The notes under the pieces: model-generated
The model's database searches: none
Told to the model about the DNA's origin: nothing
What the model saw: the letters and a program-made list of their open reading frames with translations, nothing else
Origin: Candidatus Reconcilbacillus cellulovorans
GTDB taxonomy: Bacteria; Bacillota; Bacilli; Paenibacillales; Reconciliibacillaceae
Assembly: GCA_002507565.1 (NCBI GenBank)
Contig: MOXJ01000010.1
Span: 1-64,000, forward strand
Length of the DNA: 64,000 nt
Direction of reading: 5' to 3'
Made by a program: the position numbers and the translations under genes
Shown: piece by piece, positions 15,329 through 24,805 of the stretch
Layout of the letters: the number at the start of each line of letters is the position of its first letter
Numbering within the stretch: position 1 is the stretch's first letter

Positions 15329-18300
15329 TCGGCATCATCCGAAAAATACCGACTTTTCACATACTCGATGGCGTCTTTATCGCGGATGCGATAACTGATT
15401 TCGTCGCTTTTTCCGTATCGGTTGGATAGCCAGTTATGTGAACCGATCCACAACACTTGCGAATCGACCAACATCAACTTCACGTGGAGCGGGGGCCGGT
15501 ACCGGAGAGCGTGTCCCAGGCAGTCTCGCAGAGCCTGAATCGCCTGTTCGGCGTTTTCCCCGTCGGTTCTTCCCTCGTACTCGACTTCGATCAGACGGCG
15601 AAGATTTTCCAACGAAATGCCTTGCCCGCCGCGATACCCGAAAACGACGCGGACGTCCACACCCCGCATTTTGGCGGCTTTCAAAACGGACAAAAGTCGG
15701 TCATCGACGACCGCGGCGCCGATCCAGGGCGAAACGATGCCGACGAATCGGCGGCTGTTTTCCAGCGTCTGAAGCAAAAGACGGTAATGCTGTTCGGCCG
15801 AGTGAACAAACGGTGCGTCAGTGTCCGGTCCGGACTCTGTCTGCCATTCATCGTCGTAAACACGGTAGGCTTCGGCCCGCTGTTCCGGTCGAACGTTCGC
15901 TTCCTGTTCAGGAGAATAAAGGCTGTAAAGCACGCCGTGGCGTCGAATCTCGCCGAGCGCTTTCGCCAGGTAATTGTCGCTTTTTTCGATCGCTTCGACG
16001 TTTCCGACCCAGATCAACTGTTCTTTCGCTCGGGAAAACGCCACGTTCAGCAGATAAGGCGAGCCGCCGACGAAATCGGCCAGGCTCCGATTTTTCGCAT
16101 GCCGGCCGTCGATCACGGAACTGAAGAGAATGATCTTTTTTTCTCGGCCCTGGAAAGTGTGCACCGTTCCTGCTTCGACGCCCGGGCATACTTTTTCCAA
16201 TAATTTCTTTTGGTGAGCAAAGGGAGTAATGATGCCGATGTCCTTGATGATATCCGGGCCGTAGCGGTCGGCGAGCATGCGGACGATCCTTTTGCAAGCC
16301 GACACTTCAGCGTGGTTATGATGTTTCGAGGCGTCTTTCAGGCCGCGGATATCAAACGCGACTAGGTTCGCTCCGAACAGTTTGTCGTGGCGGTCCGGCT
16401 TGACGAGCTCCAGTTTTTCTTCATAAACATACCGGTTGGAAAACGACATGATGCTCCGTTCGCATCGGCGATGCTCGGTCAACATGACGCCGATACGGTC
16501 GGTGGCGCGACCGGCGTAATCCATCGCACTGTTTTGGAGGATGGAGATGTCCTGATGGTCGGTCTCCACCAAACTTGCGGCCAATGTCCGAACCGGCTCC
16601 AGCTGTTTGGTGTCGCCGACGATAATAGCACGTCGAGCCCGATAAAGCGGCGCGCACAGGTAATGGGGCAAAATCTGTCCCGCTTCGTCGATCAGCAACG
16701 TGTCGAACCATTCGGCCAAAAGCGGATACCGCTGTTCGGAAAACGAATGCAATGTCGTCGTCACCACCGGGAAGCAAAGAAAAAAGGTCTCCCACAGATG
16801 AATTTCATATCTGTATAGATTCTTCTGCTTTTCTTTCTTCCGGTGCTCGGAATAAAAGTCCCCATACGCCCGCAAATTGGCGACGATCGGTTCCCGATGT
16901 TTGCGGATGTAGGCTTCAATCAGCCGAAGAGCGAGATCGAATAGCCGCTTGCGCAGCGACAGCACCGGCTTCGCGTTGACCAGACGGTAATACGGCAGAC
17001 GGTCGGCTTCCGGCTCTTCAAGAAGACGGGCGATGTTCTCCGCGCTTTCGCCCCATCGGCGGACGAGTTCCAGGCGTTGCAAGCGTTCATTGCGCTGTTC
17101 GGAGCGCTCATTCCGGAGAGCGGTCAGTCGCTTTTGCTCCTCCCGCATTTCATCCGCCCGGCGCTCGAGTGCTGTTTTCGTCGAGCGAATCTGCCGAAGT
17201 CGTTCTTCCGTTTGCAATAATCTTTGTTGCAGTGGACGAATGCGAACGTCGAGAAGATAAGAGTCCGACGGGTTGGCCGCTAGGAAACGGCGTCGGGACG
17301 GCAGAACGTTGAGTAATCGGTTTGGGAATCGCTTAATTGAATTCCAATAATTTAAATCCTTGTATGCCTGCCTTAGGCCGGCTTCACATTCAGTCCGCGT
17401 GCACTCACCGTCTTCTTCTTCCTGCAGGACGGCAGCGATTTGTTCCATAAGGCGCTGCAACCGCTCCTCATGGTCTTGAAGCTGTCGTTCGACTTCTTTC
17501 AAGGCGGCTTCTGCTTCGATGACGGCGATCTGAACCCGGTCGAACACCTCTTTCCAGCCGGCCGGCTCGCGGAGGCTTTCACGTTGCCGGACTTGTTCGC
17601 GGAGACGTTCGTGTTCGACCAGCGTTTCGCACAGTGACTTAAGTTCCTGAAAAGTACTGTTGAACGACGAAACAACTTCCTCGAAAACACGGGTTGCGGC
17701 ATTATCGTCGGTTTTTTGCAATTCATTGATGAGGCGGTCGAAACATTCGCGGCTGAATTGATCGATATTTTCCTTCCGGCCGAGTCGGGCACAGAAAATG
17801 CCCTTGAAATCCGGATTGGAAGAAACGCCGGGAAAATAAGAAATTTCTCTTAGCAACTCTTGGCCGATGTTGTCGACTGCTCGATTGTTGGTACTGGAAA
17901 TGATAAGAGAAAACGGGTTTTTTCCTTTGAGCGGACTCCGGTAAATCGTGCGGTCGTCGATTTTTAGCGGTTCCCAGCTCCGGTCTGTCAGTCTCATGAG
18001 CTCCATTGCTTTGCGGACGACGAAGTCGGCAATCAATTCTTTCAGCAGCGTCGTTTTACCGGTACCCGGCGGTCCGCTTACAGATAATATTTTAACTTTG
18101 GGGATAATGCTTATAATTTCCCATTGCTTTTGGTTAAGCGGATAGTCGGACGTATAACTGCCGTAGTGAAAGCTGCCTATGCTTTCTTCGGGCGAGTATG
18201 GACGCCGTGCGGTGTTGCCCAAAACGTAGTTCTCCAACAGCTGCGAAGACCGTCGATTGATCCGGTCAGCCAGCCGCGTCAGCTCCCGGCGGAAAATCGG

Positions 18301-19047
18301 TTCCGACACCGACTCGATTTTATCCAGGGTTACGAAGGCGAACGGCACCAACCGCCATTTTTCGTATTCGTAAAACTCGACAAGACGGTTGAACGGAGCG
18401 TCCGGAAAATGCCGTTTCCAGATCCGGTCGAGCTGATCGAGGATGGCGCGGATGTCGGCATTGCGCACGGCTTCCGCTTCGGTTAAAAAAGCTTCGCACT
18501 TTTTCGCCGAGATTGCTCCGACTTCCTGTACCTCGCATTGTTCGGAACATGCCGCGAAAATCTCTAAGGCATTCCGATTGACTACGAACGAGGTGACTTC
18601 GAGACCCCCGACGTCCCGCCAAAGGCATTGAAAAGTCACGACGGGGTAAAGTTTCGGTTTTCTTTCATTCCAGTTTCGAGCGAGAAGCGGATACCCGATG
18701 TTAAGGGACATTTCTCCCGTTACGGTCTCGATAATATTTTTTAATCTTGGTCGTGTGTCGTCGGACGACACGCGATCCAGGACGGCTTCCAGTCCGATTT
18801 CGTCGTTTAAAAATTTGTCGATTTCCTGTTCAATATCGTCATTGGTGTTCGTAGTACCGAGCTCGCGCAGAATATGCTTTTTCCTATATTCGCGAACCAC
18901 GTCGCGAATACGGACGGGATCAAATAGATCTTCTTCCGGCCAAGTTTGTCCTTCTACCTCTGAAGGATCCGGAGAATAGTCGATGAAACGGGCCAAGTTT
19001 TCATACCGGATGTAATAATCAAGGATTTCCCCGATCCTTGTCTTCAT
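15325..19047 (-). CDS. SF1 (UPF1/DNA2-like) helicase fused to a phospholipase-D nuclease; Mokosh type II (MkoC)-like
   Basis: A 1240-residue protein. Helicase motifs in order: Q-like PLNQKQWE 303-310, Walker A SGPPGTGKTT 324-333, Ia SSTNNRAVDN 384-393, Walker B LLIDEAGQ 784-791, III GDTKQLEPV 811-819, IV EHRRCERSIM 858-867, V GTVHTFQGREK 960-970, VI NVAFSRAKEQ 1001-1010. A long coiled-coil insertion (about 470-670) separates Ia from II. The C-terminal domain (1090-1240) is a single PLD nuclease half-site, HVKLMLVD at 1188-1195 followed by GSHNWLSNR 1202-1210. A COG1112-type helicase fused to PLD is the reported architecture of the single-gene Mokosh type II anti-phage system. Base composition is lower in GC than the neighbours. 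Confidence 0.8.
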   Translation of the reverse strand: MKTRIGEILDYYIRYENLARFIDYSPDPSEVEGQTWPEEDLFDPVRIRDVVREYRKKHILRELGTTNTNDDIEQEIDKFLNDEIGLEAVLDRVSSDDTRPRLKNIIETVTGEMSLNIGYPLLARNWNERKPKLYPVVTFQCLWRDVGGLEVTSFVVNRNALEIFAACSEQCEVQEVGAISAKKCEAFLTEAEAVRNADIRAILDQLDRIWKRHFPDAPFNRLVEFYEYEKWRLVPFAFVTLDKIESVSEPIFRRELTRLADRINRRSSQLLENYVLGNTARRPYSPEESIGSFHYGSYTSDYPLNQKQWEIISIIPKVKILSVSGPPGTGKTTLLKELIADFVVRKAMELMRLTDRSWEPLKIDDRTIYRSPLKGKNPFSLIISSTNNRAVDNIGQELLREISYFPGVSSNPDFKGIFCARLGRKENIDQFSRECFDRLINELQKTDDNAATRVFEEVVSSFNSTFQELKSLCETLVEHERLREQVRQRESLREPAGWKEVFDRVQIAVIEAEAALKEVERQLQDHEERLQRLMEQIAAVLQEEEDGECTRTECEAGLRQAYKDLNYWNSIKRFPNRLLNVLPSRRRFLAANPSDSYLLDVRIRPLQQRLLQTEERLRQIRSTKTALERRADEMREEQKRLTALRNERSEQRNERLQRLELVRRWGESAENIARLLEEPEADRLPYYRLVNAKPVLSLRKRLFDLALRLIEAYIRKHREPIVANLRAYGDFYSEHRKKEKQKNLYRYEIHLWETFFLCFPVVTTTLHSFSEQRYPLLAEWFDTLLIDEAGQILPHYLCAPLYRARRAIIVGDTKQLEPVRTLAASLVETDHQDISILQNSAMDYAGRATDRIGVMLTEHRRCERSIMSFSNRYVYEEKLELVKPDRHDKLFGANLVAFDIRGLKDASKHHNHAEVSACKRIVRMLADRYGPDIIKDIGIITPFAHQKKLLEKVCPGVEAGTVHTFQGREKKIILFSSVIDGRHAKNRSLADFVGGSPYLLNVAFSRAKEQLIWVGNVEAIEKSDNYLAKALGEIRRHGVLYSLYSPEQEANVRPEQRAEAYRVYDDEWQTESGPDTDAPFVHSAEQHYRLLLQTLENSRRFVGIVSPWIGAAVVDDRLLSVLKAAKMRGVDVRVVFGYRGGQGISLENLRRLIEVEYEGRTDGENAEQAIQALRDCLGHALRYRPPLHVKLMLVDSQVLWIGSHNWLSNRYGKSDEISYRIRDKDAIEYVKSRYFSDDAD

Positions 19048-19149
19048 CGATTGTCTGGGCCTCCGAACGAGAAGTAAATGAAAGGATGACGACTAATATT
19101 CTACCTTCCTGCTTCGAGCTTCCGCAAGCTTTCCCGCAAACCGCCCAAT

Positions 19150-19178
19150 TTGCCCTCCCCTGCATTTTGCCTTATACT
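19150..19178 (+). promoter_or_regulatory. Predicted promoter of the aldo/keto reductase gene
   Basis: TTGCCC at 19150-19155, a 17-nt spacer and TATACT at 19173-19178, about 60 nt before the ATG. It lies in the divergent gap shared with the helicase gene. Confidence 0.5.
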
Positions 19179-19237
19179 TTTTGCCGAAACGTCGAAAAAA
19201 CGTCGGCTTCACGAACCCACAAGGGAGGAAACCGCTC

Positions 19238-20065
19238 ATGGCGCTGTCGCTTTCGGACGGACCCGTCCTGAATAATGGCGTGCGGATGCCCTGGCTCGGC
19301 CTCGGCGTCTGGAAGGTAAAAAACGGCGCGCCCGTCGTCAACGCGGTCAAATTCGCGATTCGGACCGGCTATCGCAGCATCGACACGGCGTCGGTGTACG
19401 GCAACGAAGAGGGCGTCGGGCAGGCGGTGCGGGAAAGCGGCGTGCCGCGCGAGGAACTGTTCGTGACGTCGAAGGTGTGGAACGCCGACCAAGGGTATGA
19501 CCGGACGCTCCGCGCGTTCGAGGAGAGCCTTGCCCGGCTCGGGTTCGACTACCTCGACCTGTACCTCATTCATTGGCCGGTCAAGGGGCTTTACAAGGAA
19601 ACGTGGCGGGCGCTCGAGACGTTGTACCGCGAGGGGCGCGTCCGTGCGATCGGCGTCAGCAATTTTCTCATTCATCATCTGGAAGATTTGATGGGTTCCT
19701 GTAAAATTGCACCGATGGTCAACCAGATCGAGCTGCATCCGCGCCTTGCGCAGCCGGAGCTGGTCGATTTCTGCAAGCGGCACGGCATTCAACCGGAGGC
19801 GTGGAGTCCGCTGATGCAGGGGCGGCTGGACGACCCGACGCTGCGCGAGATCGGGGCGCGATATGGCAAAAGTCCGGCGCAGGTCGTTTTGCGTTGGCAC
19901 GTGCAGCGCGGGGTGATCGTCATTCCGAAATCGGTGCGGCCGGAGCGCATCCGCGAGAACGCGGACATTTTCGATTTCGCGCTGGACGAAGAGGATATGC
20001 GGCACATCGACGCGATGGACCGCGGCGAAAGGCTCGGACCGCATCCCGACCATATCGACTTTTGA
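19238..20065 (+). CDS. Aldo/keto reductase
   Basis: A 275-residue NADPH-dependent aldo/keto reductase of the AKR5-like bacterial group. The catalytic tetrad is complete: D49, Y54, K79 and H112 in the contexts SIDTASVYGNE, VTSKVWNAD and LIHWPVKG. The C-terminal coenzyme motif IPKSVRPERIRENADIFDF is present. The ATG at 19238 has AAGGGAGG upstream, and a longer frame to 19181 lacks such a site. Such enzymes reduce methylglyoxal and other aldehydes; the substrate is unknown. The FGGY kinase starts 32 nt downstream and is probably co-transcribed. Confidence 0.92.
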   Translation: MALSLSDGPVLNNGVRMPWLGLGVWKVKNGAPVVNAVKFAIRTGYRSIDTASVYGNEEGVGQAVRESGVPREELFVTSKVWNADQGYDRTLRAFEESLARLGFDYLDLYLIHWPVKGLYKETWRALETLYREGRVRAIGVSNFLIHHLEDLMGSCKIAPMVNQIELHPRLAQPELVDFCKRHGIQPEAWSPLMQGRLDDPTLREIGARYGKSPAQVVLRWHVQRGVIVIPKSVRPERIRENADIFDFALDEEDMRHIDAMDRGERLGPHPDHIDF

Positions 20066-20097
20066 CGTTCGGCCGAAAAGGCGGGGAGGAAGACGGC

Positions 20098-21594
20098 ATG
20101 CTGCTGCTCGGCATCGATATCGGAACGACGAACAGCAAGGCGGGATTGTTCGACGCGCAGGGCCGCGCGGTCGCGACGGAGAGCCGGCCGACGGCGGTGC
20201 GGGAGCATCCCGACGGCTACCTTTATTATGACCCTGAGGAAATGTGGGAGCGGGTCGCGGCGGCGATCCGGGCGGTGCTGGAGCGGGTGGACGGCCGGCC
20301 CGTCGTCGCGGTCGGCATCGCGGGTATGGCGGAAAGCGGCCTCTTGGTCGATGCGGCGACGGGGACGCCGCGGTCGCCGTTTATGCCGTGGTTCGACCGG
20401 TGCACGCAGCCGCAGGCGGAGCGGATCGGCCGGGAGGCGGACGCGTTCGAGCGGTTTTGTGCGACGGGGCTCCGCAACAGTTTCAAGCTGGGACTGGCGA
20501 AACTGCTGTGGATTCGTGAGCGTTTTCCGGAGGCGTTCGGCGGTTCGCGCTGGCTTTCGGCGGCCGGTTATGTCGCTTACCGGCTGACCGGCGCGATGGC
20601 CGTCGATTATTCGTTGGCGGCGCGGACGTTCGCGTTCCGCATCGACAAGAAGGCGTGGGACGACGGTTGGATCCGGCATTTCGGCCTGGATCCGGCCGTG
20701 TTTCCGCCCGCCGTGCCGTCGCTTGAGCCGGTCGGCAGGACGGTCGAAGGGGCGGCGGGTTTGGCCGGCGGCATTCCGGTCTGCATCGCCGGGCACGACC
20801 ATGTCGTCGCTGCGTTGGCCGCCGGCGCGGTGGGGCCGGGGGTCGTCTACGACTCGATGGGCACGGCGGAGACGCTCGTCGGCGCGTTCGGCGAGCGGCC
20901 GCTCGGGCGGGGCGATTTTGAGACCGGGCTGTCGTTCGGCTGTCACGTCGCGCCGGGGCGGCTGTTCTGGATGGGCGGCAATTCGGCGTCGGGCGGTTCG
21001 GTCGAATGGCTGCGCAAGCTGCTGGCGGACGAGGCGCTGGACTATGACCGGTTGCTGGCGATGCTGGACGAGCGCGGGCCGGAACCGACCGGCATCTTGT
21101 ATTATCCATATTTGTCGGGAAGCGGAGCGCCGCAGCCCGATCCGGAGGCGAAGGCGGCGTTCGTCGGGCTGACGGCGAAGACGACGAAGGCGGATCTCGT
21201 GCTCGCCGTGCTGGAAGGGACGGCGTATCAACTCGAAAGCATCCGGCGCGCGGCGGAAAAAGCTGCTGGCGGTCCGATCGGCCGGCTGGTCGTCTCCGGC
21301 GGCGGAACGCGCAATCCGCACTGGATCCGAACGAAAGCCGACGTGTTGAACTGCGAGCTGGAGTTGATGCCGACGGCGGAGGCGACGCTGCTCGGCGCGG
21401 CGTTGGCGGCCGGAATTGGTGCGGAGGTGTTCGCGTCTGCGGAGGAGGCGGCGTCGTCGGTCCGCTCCGGCGGCGGAACCGTCGTTAGGCCCGACGCGCG
21501 TCGGCATGCGGTATACCGGCGTTTGTACGAAACAGGATACGAGCCGCTACGGGAGGCGATCGTGAGGTTTTCGCGCGCCGCGGCTGACGGTTGA
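20098..21594 (+). CDS. FGGY-family carbohydrate kinase
   Basis: A 498-residue kinase with the N-terminal motif GIDIGTTNSKAGLFD (5-19), a catalytic-region aspartate D234 in AGHDHVVAALAAG, and the C-terminal signature VVSGGGTRNPHWI. Typical substrates are xylulose, gluconate, glycerol, fuculose or erythritol. The central active-site loops do not let me choose between xylulokinase-like and gluconokinase-like members. The start is the ATG at 20098 with GGGGAGGA 7 nt upstream; the frame extends farther but overlaps the aldo/keto reductase. Together with that reductase it may handle a polyol or ketose; this is inference. Confidence 0.85.
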   Translation: MLLLGIDIGTTNSKAGLFDAQGRAVATESRPTAVREHPDGYLYYDPEEMWERVAAAIRAVLERVDGRPVVAVGIAGMAESGLLVDAATGTPRSPFMPWFDRCTQPQAERIGREADAFERFCATGLRNSFKLGLAKLLWIRERFPEAFGGSRWLSAAGYVAYRLTGAMAVDYSLAARTFAFRIDKKAWDDGWIRHFGLDPAVFPPAVPSLEPVGRTVEGAAGLAGGIPVCIAGHDHVVAALAAGAVGPGVVYDSMGTAETLVGAFGERPLGRGDFETGLSFGCHVAPGRLFWMGGNSASGGSVEWLRKLLADEALDYDRLLAMLDERGPEPTGILYYPYLSGSGAPQPDPEAKAAFVGLTAKTTKADLVLAVLEGTAYQLESIRRAAEKAAGGPIGRLVVSGGGTRNPHWIRTKADVLNCELELMPTAEATLLGAALAAGIGAEVFASAEEAASSVRSGGGTVVRPDARRHAVYRRLYETGYEPLREAIVRFSRAAADG

Positions 21595-21624
21595 GGCGGC
21601 TGGACAGCCCGGCGCCCTCGTGTT

Positions 21625-21900
21625 ACGATGAAGACAGGCGCCGAACGGGTGTCCGCGGTTGAGGGATGAGGCGTTGCGTGCGATCGCCCGGCAGGGGAGG
21701 CGGAGCACGGCGAATGTCGATGACCGCGGGCTCAAAAGGGAAGCCGGTGCGAATCCGGCACGGTCCCGCCACTGTGAACGGGGAGTCCGCGCGCGTGGAA
21801 GGCCACTGTTTCCGGACGGAGACGGGAAGGCGGCGTCGCGGGCGACGATCCGTGAGTCAGGAGACCTGCCCGTTCGGTTTTCGGCATCGACCTACGCGGA
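21625..21900 (+). promoter_or_regulatory. Cobalamin (adenosylcobalamin) riboswitch aptamer
   Basis: The 411-nt gap before the B12-binding protein gene contains the conserved B12 box region at 21741-21775 (AAGCCGGTGCGAAT, then CACGGTCCCGCCACTGT) and the downstream GAGTCAGGAGACCTGCC element at 21854-21870. These are the hallmark core sequences of the cobalamin riboswitch. The aptamer is followed by a terminator at 21943-21969, so B12 should switch off the whole uptake operon. Confidence 0.95.
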
Positions 21901-21942
21901 TAGGGGATGTCGGCCGGGCCGTGGTCTATTCATGCCTTTGCC

Positions 21943-21969
21943 GCGCATCCGCCGGGGTGCGCTTTTTTT
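21943..21969 (+). terminator. Riboswitch expression-platform terminator
   Basis: GCGCATCC (21943-21950), loop GCCG, GGGTGCGC (21955-21962), followed by seven T. It lies 36 nt before the first start codon of the operon and gives transcriptional control by the upstream cobalamin aptamer. Confidence 0.9.
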
Positions 21970-22005
21970 GTTGTCGATTCGGGAAATGCGGGGGGAGAAT
22001 CGGTC

Positions 22006-24798
22006 GTGAGGCGTAACGGATGGCGTGTTTGGGCGGTTGTGTTGTTGGCCGCGGCGCAGGTGATGACGGCTGTTTCGGCATATGCGCAAGCGGAACCGGT
22101 CGCTTCCGACGCTTCGGCTGCAGTGCCAAAAGGGGCGGTCGTGCAAGCGGATTATGGCGACCTCATGCGCGGCGCGGCGGATTTTCTGCTGGCGCAGGAT
22201 GCGCTGTCGGACTGGGGCGTGTTTGCCCTGGCGCGCGCCGGATTCGACGTGCCGTCGGGTGCGGTGGAGGCGCTGAAGCGAAGGGCTTCGGACGCCGAGG
22301 CGTTTCGGCTCCCGACGGACATCGAGCGCACGGCGCTGGCGCTGGCGGCGGTCGGCGAACACCCCGCCGGGGCGGGCAGTCTCGATCTTATTCGGATGAT
22401 CGCGACGCATGACCGGCTTGTGGACCAGGGGACGATGGCGGCGGTGTTCGCGCTGATCGCGCTGGACGCCGGACCGTACGACATACCCGGCGACGCGAAA
22501 TGGACGCGGCAGTCGCTCGTCGATTGGCTGCTGGCGCGGCAACGTCCCGACGGCGGCTGGGGATACGCCGAAGGGGCGGCTTCCAGTGTCGATGTGACGG
22601 CCGCGGCGTTGGTTGCGCTTGCACCGTACCGTTCGCAGCAAGCGGCGGCGAAGGCGGTCGAGCGGGGACTGGCGTTTTTGGCCGCGCAGCAGCAGGCCGA
22701 CGGCGGATTTGCGGAAAACGGCGGTTCAAGCGAAAGCGTCGCGCAGGTGCTCATCGCCCTTGCGGCTCTCGGTTTACCGGCCGATGATGCGCGGTTCGTC
22801 CGGACGAAAGGCGGGCTGGTCGACCGTCTGCTGTCGTTCCGCCGGGCCGACGGCGGGTTCGCGCACCTGGCTGGGGAACCGTCCGACGCGATGGCGACCG
22901 AACAGGCGCTGATGGCGCTCGCCGCGCTCGAACTTCAGAAACGAGGTGAAGCGCTTTACTACCGAATTCGGCCGCAAGTCGCGTTCCGGTTACGGGTCGA
23001 GGGGCCGTTCGGGCCGATCGTCGATCGGCAGGTGCGGGCGTTTTCGACGTTGGACGGTCTGAGCCGGCTACGCGAGGAAGGCACGCTGACCGTGGAGACG
23101 GAATCGACCGCCTACGGGCCGTACGTCCGGGCGATCAACGGAATCGAGGCGTCGGGACAGGACGGCTGGATGTTCAACGTGCGGCGGGAAGGCAGGTGGC
23201 TTTTTCCGGCCGAAGGGATGGCGAGCTATCCGATTCTGCGCGGCGATGAAGTCGTCGTGTACTACGGAGCATCGTCGCTGGTCGTGGCGGACGTCGAGGT
23301 GGAACCGGCCGAACCAAAAGCGGGGCAGCCGTTTTCGGTGCGGGTGACGGCGCAAGGGTACGATCCCGCCGACTGGCAATTGAAAACGCGTCCGGCCGCC
23401 GGCATCGTCGTCCGCGTCGGCGAAAGGACGGCGGTCGCGGACGAGTCGGGCGAGGCGCGATTCGATCCGGGTTTGCCGGCCGGCGTTCACGAGTTGGAGC
23501 TGACCGGTTATCGCAACGGCGGTTCGCCGGTTTACGTCCGCGACGTCCGACGGCTCGTGGTGAAGGCGGCGCCGGAGCAGACGGCGACTTTCGTGCGCTT
23601 GCGGGTCGAAGGCCCGAACGGCGTGCTTGCGGAAGGGGCGACCTCTGCGGACGACGCGCTTGAGGCGCTGGAGTTTGTGTTGCGGCGTGCGCAGGTACCG
23701 TATGAGATCAAGGCTTACGATTTCGGCAAAATGGTGACGTCGATCGGCGGTTACGCCGGCGGTGCGGACGCCTATTGGCTGTACGACGTCCGCCGCGGCG
23801 GCGCCTGGGTGCATCCGCAAGTCGGCCTGGAGCAGTTCCGTCCCGAAGCGGGCGACGAGATCGTCGTTTACTATGCGTCGGCGGATACGGTGCTGGTTGA
23901 TTCTGTCTCGATACGTCCCGACCTGCCGTCGCCCGGCGAGCCGTTCGCCGTGACGGTGACGCTGACGCGGCCGAACTGGGAAAAAGGTTCGTGGGACCGG
24001 TTCGTTTCTGCGGGCGTCCCTGTGCGCGTCGGAGGGCGGACGGCGGCGACGGATGCGGACGGCCGAGCCGTTTTTGCCGGTTTGCCGGCGGGGCGCGCGA
24101 CGGTAGAAGTCGGCGGCGCCAGCGAAAGCGGCGGAGCCGCTCCGGGCGGAGTCGTGCGGGTGGTTCGTCACCCCGTCCGCCTAGCCGTGTTCGCCGACCG
24201 GCACGACGTGTCGCCCTGGGCGGTCGAGCCGCTGGCGAAAGCGGCGGCGGCCGGTCTTGTCGAAGGGCGGGCGGACGCGTCGTTTGGCCCGCGCGAACCG
24301 GTGACGCGCGCGGAGTTCGTCGCGCTCCTCGTCCGGCTATTCGGTTTGTCGGCGGCGGCTTCGACCGATGGAGGAACCGGGTTCGTCGATGTTCCGGCCG
24401 GCGCATGGTTTGCCGAGGCGGTGTCGGCGGCGCGCGCTTTCGGCGTCGTCGACGGAACAGGCCAAGGGCGGTTTTCGCCGGAGCGTCCGGTGACGCGTGA
24501 GCAGGCGGCCGTCATGCTGGTGCGGGCGGCGCGGGCGGTCCGCGTTGCGGCGGTGCGCGGCGACGGGGCGTCGGAGGGGGCGACGTCGAGCGGGTCGACG
24601 GCGGGCGCACCGGCGGCGAGCGGTCCGGTGTTCGTCGACGCGGCGGCCGTATCGCTTTATGCCGCGCAGGCCGTGCGGGAAGTCGCCGCGCTCGGGTGGA
24701 TGGACGGCGTCGGCGGCGGTCGGTTCGATCCGGCCGGCGCCATGACGCGCGAGCAGGCGGCGGCGGTCGCTGCGCGCGTGTTGGAAACGCGGAGGTGA
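22006..24798 (+). CDS. Secreted SLH-anchored cobalamin-binding protein, intrinsic-factor-like
   Basis: A 930-residue exported protein. A signal peptide occupies 1-27 (cleavage after AYA). Residues 40-320 carry repeats such as LLARQRPDGGWGYAEG, FLAAQQQADGGFAENG and LLSFRRADGGFAHLAG, the prenyltransferase/squalene-cyclase toroid. Two DUF4430 (transcobalamin C-terminal-like) domains lie at about 326-422 and 527-623, each followed by an immunoglobulin-like linker. Three SLH repeats at about 728, 792 and 875 bind the cell wall. The toroid plus DUF4430 layout is that of vertebrate intrinsic factor and transcobalamin. The cobalamin riboswitch and the downstream ECF transporter support surface capture of corrinoids. 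The GTG start has GGGGGAG upstream. Confidence 0.85.
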   Translation: MRRNGWRVWAVVLLAAAQVMTAVSAYAQAEPVASDASAAVPKGAVVQADYGDLMRGAADFLLAQDALSDWGVFALARAGFDVPSGAVEALKRRASDAEAFRLPTDIERTALALAAVGEHPAGAGSLDLIRMIATHDRLVDQGTMAAVFALIALDAGPYDIPGDAKWTRQSLVDWLLARQRPDGGWGYAEGAASSVDVTAAALVALAPYRSQQAAAKAVERGLAFLAAQQQADGGFAENGGSSESVAQVLIALAALGLPADDARFVRTKGGLVDRLLSFRRADGGFAHLAGEPSDAMATEQALMALAALELQKRGEALYYRIRPQVAFRLRVEGPFGPIVDRQVRAFSTLDGLSRLREEGTLTVETESTAYGPYVRAINGIEASGQDGWMFNVRREGRWLFPAEGMASYPILRGDEVVVYYGASSLVVADVEVEPAEPKAGQPFSVRVTAQGYDPADWQLKTRPAAGIVVRVGERTAVADESGEARFDPGLPAGVHELELTGYRNGGSPVYVRDVRRLVVKAAPEQTATFVRLRVEGPNGVLAEGATSADDALEALEFVLRRAQVPYEIKAYDFGKMVTSIGGYAGGADAYWLYDVRRGGAWVHPQVGLEQFRPEAGDEIVVYYASADTVLVDSVSIRPDLPSPGEPFAVTVTLTRPNWEKGSWDRFVSAGVPVRVGGRTAATDADGRAVFAGLPAGRATVEVGGASESGGAAPGGVVRVVRHPVRLAVFADRHDVSPWAVEPLAKAAAAGLVEGRADASFGPREPVTRAEFVALLVRLFGLSAAASTDGGTGFVDVPAGAWFAEAVSAARAFGVVDGTGQGRFSPERPVTREQAAVMLVRAARAVRVAAVRGDGASEGATSSGSTAGAPAASGPVFVDAAAVSLYAAQAVREVAALGWMDGVGGGRFDPAGAMTREQAAAVAARVLETRR

Positions 24799-24805
24799 AG
24801 CGCGG

